Assembly: GCF_001952855.1 (NCBI RefSeq) | Contig: NZ_LPNO01000008.1 | Span: 1-64,000 of the forward strand | DNA length: 64,000 nt | Source: Pseudomonas sp. ATCC PTA-122608 | GTDB taxonomy: Bacteria > Pseudomonadota > Gammaproteobacteria > Pseudomonadales > Pseudomonadaceae | Direction of reading: 5' to 3' | Part shown: piece by piece, positions 61,478-64,000 of the stretch | Numbering within the stretch: position 1 is the first letter of the stretch | How the letters are laid out: each line of letters begins with the position of its first letter | The notes under the pieces: generated by a model | Database searches by the model: none | Told to the model about the DNA's origin: nothing | What the model saw: only the letters and a program-made list of their open reading frames with translations | Program-made: the position numbers and the translations under genes

Positions 61478-63812
61478 GCATTTTTTTGATCGCAGCCTGT
61501 CAGCGCCACCGAAGTTCTTTCGCATGCCGCAAGCGAGTCGGGCTCGGACTCAACTGCTTGAGTTTTTTGAGCTAAGCCCTTTGGTGCGTGCGCAAACCCG
61601 ATTTAGCGAGCACGCGCTGGACCTCAATGACTCCCAAGTACTCCACGGCTTGAGGCATCTGTTCCGAGGCAAGTGTGCGTTTTGCGAAGCAGGGCGCGAG
61701 ACCCTGGCCTATCGTTTCCGGCCCCAAGCATCCGCCACTCCGGAGGGCAACGACGGTCACCTGTATTACACCTGGCTCGCCAATGCCTGGGACAATGTGT
61801 ACGCGATCTGTCGGGACTGTATTCCGCACCAGCCGGAATTTTTTCCGGTAGATGGCAATCGCCTGCCTTTGCCCGATATAGAGCGCCTGCAAGCATATGT
61901 CGAAGCAGACTTAGGTACGTGGCGGCTAAAGCCGTCCGATGAAAAACAAGAATTGCTCGATCCCTGCGGCGATAGACGGTTCCATGAGCACCTATTCATC
62001 TCGATCAATGGCCAAATCAGAGCGCAGAGCCCCCGAGGGGCGACGACGATCAGCCACTTCAAGTTGGATCGAGAAGAGTTGGATCTGGTACGGGCAAAAG
62101 TACTGAGCGGTTACAGGCACCGACTCCTTGAGCCGGGCCATGGCAGGTTTCGCGCGAACGATCTGTTTGACTTCAATACCTTGGAGTTCGGCGGGCTGTG
62201 GTACCTGCAATGTCGGTTGATCGTCGACTACCTGTCAGTCCTTGTCCGGGGTCGACACTCAATCGTTACCCGCTCACAGATCGGTAGCTCATTCAAGACG
62301 CTGTATCCCCACTTACGCTCAGATGAGCATCGGAAAAAACTGGACGCGTGGATCGAAAATAACTTCGCGCCTATCGAGGAGGACTTCGCACCCGCAGCCA
62401 AGGCAGCCAAGGCAGCCGAGGCAGCGCCTGAAGAGAAAAGGCCGGGTCCGCTTCCACCACCGCCAATCTATCCCACACTGCGCTCCATCGAACTGACCCA
62501 TTTCAAGGCGATCAGTCATCTTGAACTTTCTCTGGTGCAGCAGTCGGCCGAGTCGTTATTGGGCCGCAATCCCGTGCAACCCGCCATGCTAATCCTGGGT
62601 GAAAACGCTACCGGCAAAAGCTCTATTCTTGAGGCAACGGCGCTGGCATTGAGCGACGAAGTAACCCGTGCTTCGCTCAGGCTGAATATTGCGGATCTGG
62701 TCCTTGATCCCACATACCTGGGCCAGATGAACCTTCCCGTCATGCCCTCAGCACAGATACGTCTAGGGTTCGAACAGGCGCCAGATGCCGTCCTCGACAT
62801 CGTCGGGGCGGCCTGGAAACCGCAGATTACGGGGGTTATACCGCCGGTGTTTGCTTACGGTGCGTTTCGCCAATATCAAAAAAACAGCTCGACTTATAAG
62901 GCGGGACCCGGGATTTTCAACCTGTTCAATTCCGAGCGTTTGCTCCCCGACCCCGAACCCTGGCTGCTGGGCCTGAGTGAGCGTGACCTGTCCGTTGTCG
63001 CGCGCGCCTTGCGTTTTGTCATGGCTGTCGAGGGAGATTTCGATGTCATTGAAAAGTCTGCCGACGAGCAGCGTTGCCTTATCGTTACACGATTGGGCGG
63101 TGTTGAAACCATCACGCCCATGAGCCATGCCTCGTCGGGCTATCGCTCGGTATTGGCAATGGTTTGCGACATCATGCGCAGGCTGATGGACCGCAGCACC
63201 AACCCGCACTATCAAAGCCTGGAGAACGCCCGTGCGATTGTGCTGATCGACGAGGTGGAGGCGCACCTGCATCCGCGTTGGAAAATCCAGATTATGGGCG
63301 CGCTGCGCAGGGCCTTGCCCAAGGTCACGTTCATCGCTACCAGCCACGACCCGCTCTGTGTGCGCGGCATGCATCATGGTGAGGTGCTGGTGGTGCATCG
63401 TACTGCCAAACCGCTCGCAGAGGATGGTCATGAGGTAATGGTCCAAGTTGAGCAGTTACTGGGCCTGCCCAACATTACCCAATTGACCATCGAACAACTG
63501 CTGACCTCAGACTTTTTCAGCCTGGCGTCCACCGACCAGCCGCTGATGAATCTCAAGCTGGGGCAACTTGCCGATTTGCTGGCTGCGAGCTATGGCGGTG
63601 AAGAACTTAAACCTGATGACGATGATGTGGTGCAGCGTTTTAAAGCCGAAATCAACCATGTCCTGCCTGTTGGGTCTACTGCAGCGCAGCGCATGGTGCA
63701 GGAGGTGGTTGCTAAGGTACTTCAGGCGAGAGTCACTGTATCCGAGGCGAGGTTGAAGGTTCTTGACGCGCAAGCAAAAGCCGACATCCGCGCACTGCTG
63801 GAGGGCTTCTAG
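61476..63812 (+). CDS. HNH-AAA ATPase fusion, Septu-like
   Basis: A 778-aa protein. Residues about 45-130 form an HNH nuclease-like domain: FRGKCAFCEAGRE, then GHLYYTWLANAWDNVYAICRDC, like PtuB-type nucleases. A helical linker ending in an Ala-rich stretch (about 308-325) follows. The C-terminal half (about 340-680) is an SMC/OLD-like AAA ATPase: LTHFKAISHLELSL, Walker A LGENATGKSS (about 372), signature-like SHASSGYRSVLAM, Walker B AIVLIDEVEAHLHP and FIATSHDPL. Septu normally encodes the ATPase (PtuA) and HNH (PtuB) separately; here they are one chain. AGGGA precedes ATG 61476 within an inverted repeat. Confidence 0.8.
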   Translation: MHFFDRSLSAPPKFFRMPQASRARTQLLEFFELSPLVRAQTRFSEHALDLNDSQVLHGLRHLFRGKCAFCEAGRETLAYRFRPQASATPEGNDGHLYYTWLANAWDNVYAICRDCIPHQPEFFPVDGNRLPLPDIERLQAYVEADLGTWRLKPSDEKQELLDPCGDRRFHEHLFISINGQIRAQSPRGATTISHFKLDREELDLVRAKVLSGYRHRLLEPGHGRFRANDLFDFNTLEFGGLWYLQCRLIVDYLSVLVRGRHSIVTRSQIGSSFKTLYPHLRSDEHRKKLDAWIENNFAPIEEDFAPAAKAAKAAEAAPEEKRPGPLPPPPIYPTLRSIELTHFKAISHLELSLVQQSAESLLGRNPVQPAMLILGENATGKSSILEATALALSDEVTRASLRLNIADLVLDPTYLGQMNLPVMPSAQIRLGFEQAPDAVLDIVGAAWKPQITGVIPPVFAYGAFRQYQKNSSTYKAGPGIFNLFNSERLLPDPEPWLLGLSERDLSVVARALRFVMAVEGDFDVIEKSADEQRCLIVTRLGGVETITPMSHASSGYRSVLAMVCDIMRRLMDRSTNPHYQSLENARAIVLIDEVEAHLHPRWKIQIMGALRRALPKVTFIATSHDPLCVRGMHHGEVLVVHRTAKPLAEDGHEVMVQVEQLLGLPNITQLTIEQLLTSDFFSLASTDQPLMNLKLGQLADLLAASYGGEELKPDDDDVVQRFKAEINHVLPVGSTAAQRMVQEVVAKVLQARVTVSEARLKVLDAQAKADIRALLEGF

Positions 63813-63814
63813 AC

Positions 63815-64000
63815 ATGCGTCCAGTGGATCGATCAGCATTCGCCCCGCCACATGTGATGGCAGTGGTTGAAGGCGTCCCCTCAAAGGCGGACGAAGAGCT
63901 GGTGGCGGTAACCGCCTATATCAAGAAACAAATCCGCAAGCGTAACTTGGCAAACAAGGTGGGCTCGGCAGCCAAGCCCAAGACAAAAACCAAACGCACG
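63815..64000 (+). CDS. Start of a second gene after the HNH-ATPase, cut by window end
   Basis: An open frame from ATG 63815, two bases after the ATPase stop, runs 62 codons to the edge. It begins MRPVDRSAFAPP and is Lys-rich toward the edge. The tight spacing implies an operon with the ATPase. PtuB-like HNH proteins in Septu and retron systems often begin MRP(I/V), but no HNH residues are inside the window, so the family is open. Confidence 0.6.
   Translation, partial: MRPVDRSAFAPPHVMAVVEGVPSKADEELVAVTAYIKKQIRKRNLANKVGSAAKPKTKTKRT

Noticed and set aside
1..64000. CRISPR arrays and rRNA genes
   Set aside because: No regularly spaced direct repeats with unique spacers and no rRNA sequence were seen.

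Overview
The window is a stretch of Pseudomonas chromosome, most likely from the P. fluorescens group, carrying a large genomic island at a tRNA-Asn gene. The evidence is GC-rich core genes, paired REP elements of the type common in fluorescent pseudomonads (3751-3849, 13213-13301), and a core block in the order fumC, DUF2059, bolA, trhO, DsbA-like, ABC exporter, GGDEF-EAL. That order matches what I recall of the fumC2-bolA-rbdA neighbourhood of P. aeruginosa.

Left core (1-20923): a truncated IS3-type transposase gene, an EamA transporter and fumC are followed by the bolA-to-rbdA block. Next come a TenA-like protein and a second diguanylate cyclase. A catabolic cluster follows: AAHS-type MFS transporter, acyl-CoA dehydrogenase and IclR regulator on the minus strand, then enoyl-CoA hydratase, 3-hydroxyacyl-CoA dehydrogenase and family III CoA-transferase on the plus strand. 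It looks like uptake, CoA activation and beta-oxidation of an organic acid, possibly a dicarboxylate. A lipoprotein GlpQ and tRNA-Asn(GTT) close this part.

Island (about 20924-55506): it opens with the maintenance and replication module of PFGI-1/pKLC102-type integrative conjugative elements: parA, dnaB, a small zinc-ribbon protein, parB, DUF2857, STY4528-type replication protein, PFL_4669, DUF3158 and ssb. The replication gene contains 21-bp-phased iteron-like repeats, and three identical-arm palindromes follow it; together they are a candidate origin or centromere. A second backbone block (36211-41191) holds only the tail of the conjugation cluster. I see no integrase, relaxase, VirB4/TraD-type ATPases or right-hand copy of the tRNA end, so the element looks defective.

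Island cargo: an SOS-controlled S-type pyocin with immunity gene (LexA box at 32770); a decayed ECF sigma factor; SRAP and umuDC sharing a LexA box at 34254; a 2170-aa Avs-like STAND NTPase with an N-terminal Cap4-type nuclease; an HNH endonuclease gene split by an in-frame amber codon; a Xre-RES toxin-antitoxin pair; and an unrecognised two-gene operon pairing a protein with 11-mer-like repeats, membrane segments and a TerB-like domain with an HNH-like membrane protein. The last pair is the best candidate here for an undescribed system.

Right core (55909-64000): a flavin-dependent LLM monooxygenase, a chemoreceptor, a flavin reductase and an NCS1 permease are tied together by three copies of a TGGTATACCATAATAC-type operator, suggesting one catabolic regulon. 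The window ends in a single-chain HNH-ATPase protein resembling a fusion of the Septu components PtuB and PtuA, followed by a gene cut by the window edge.
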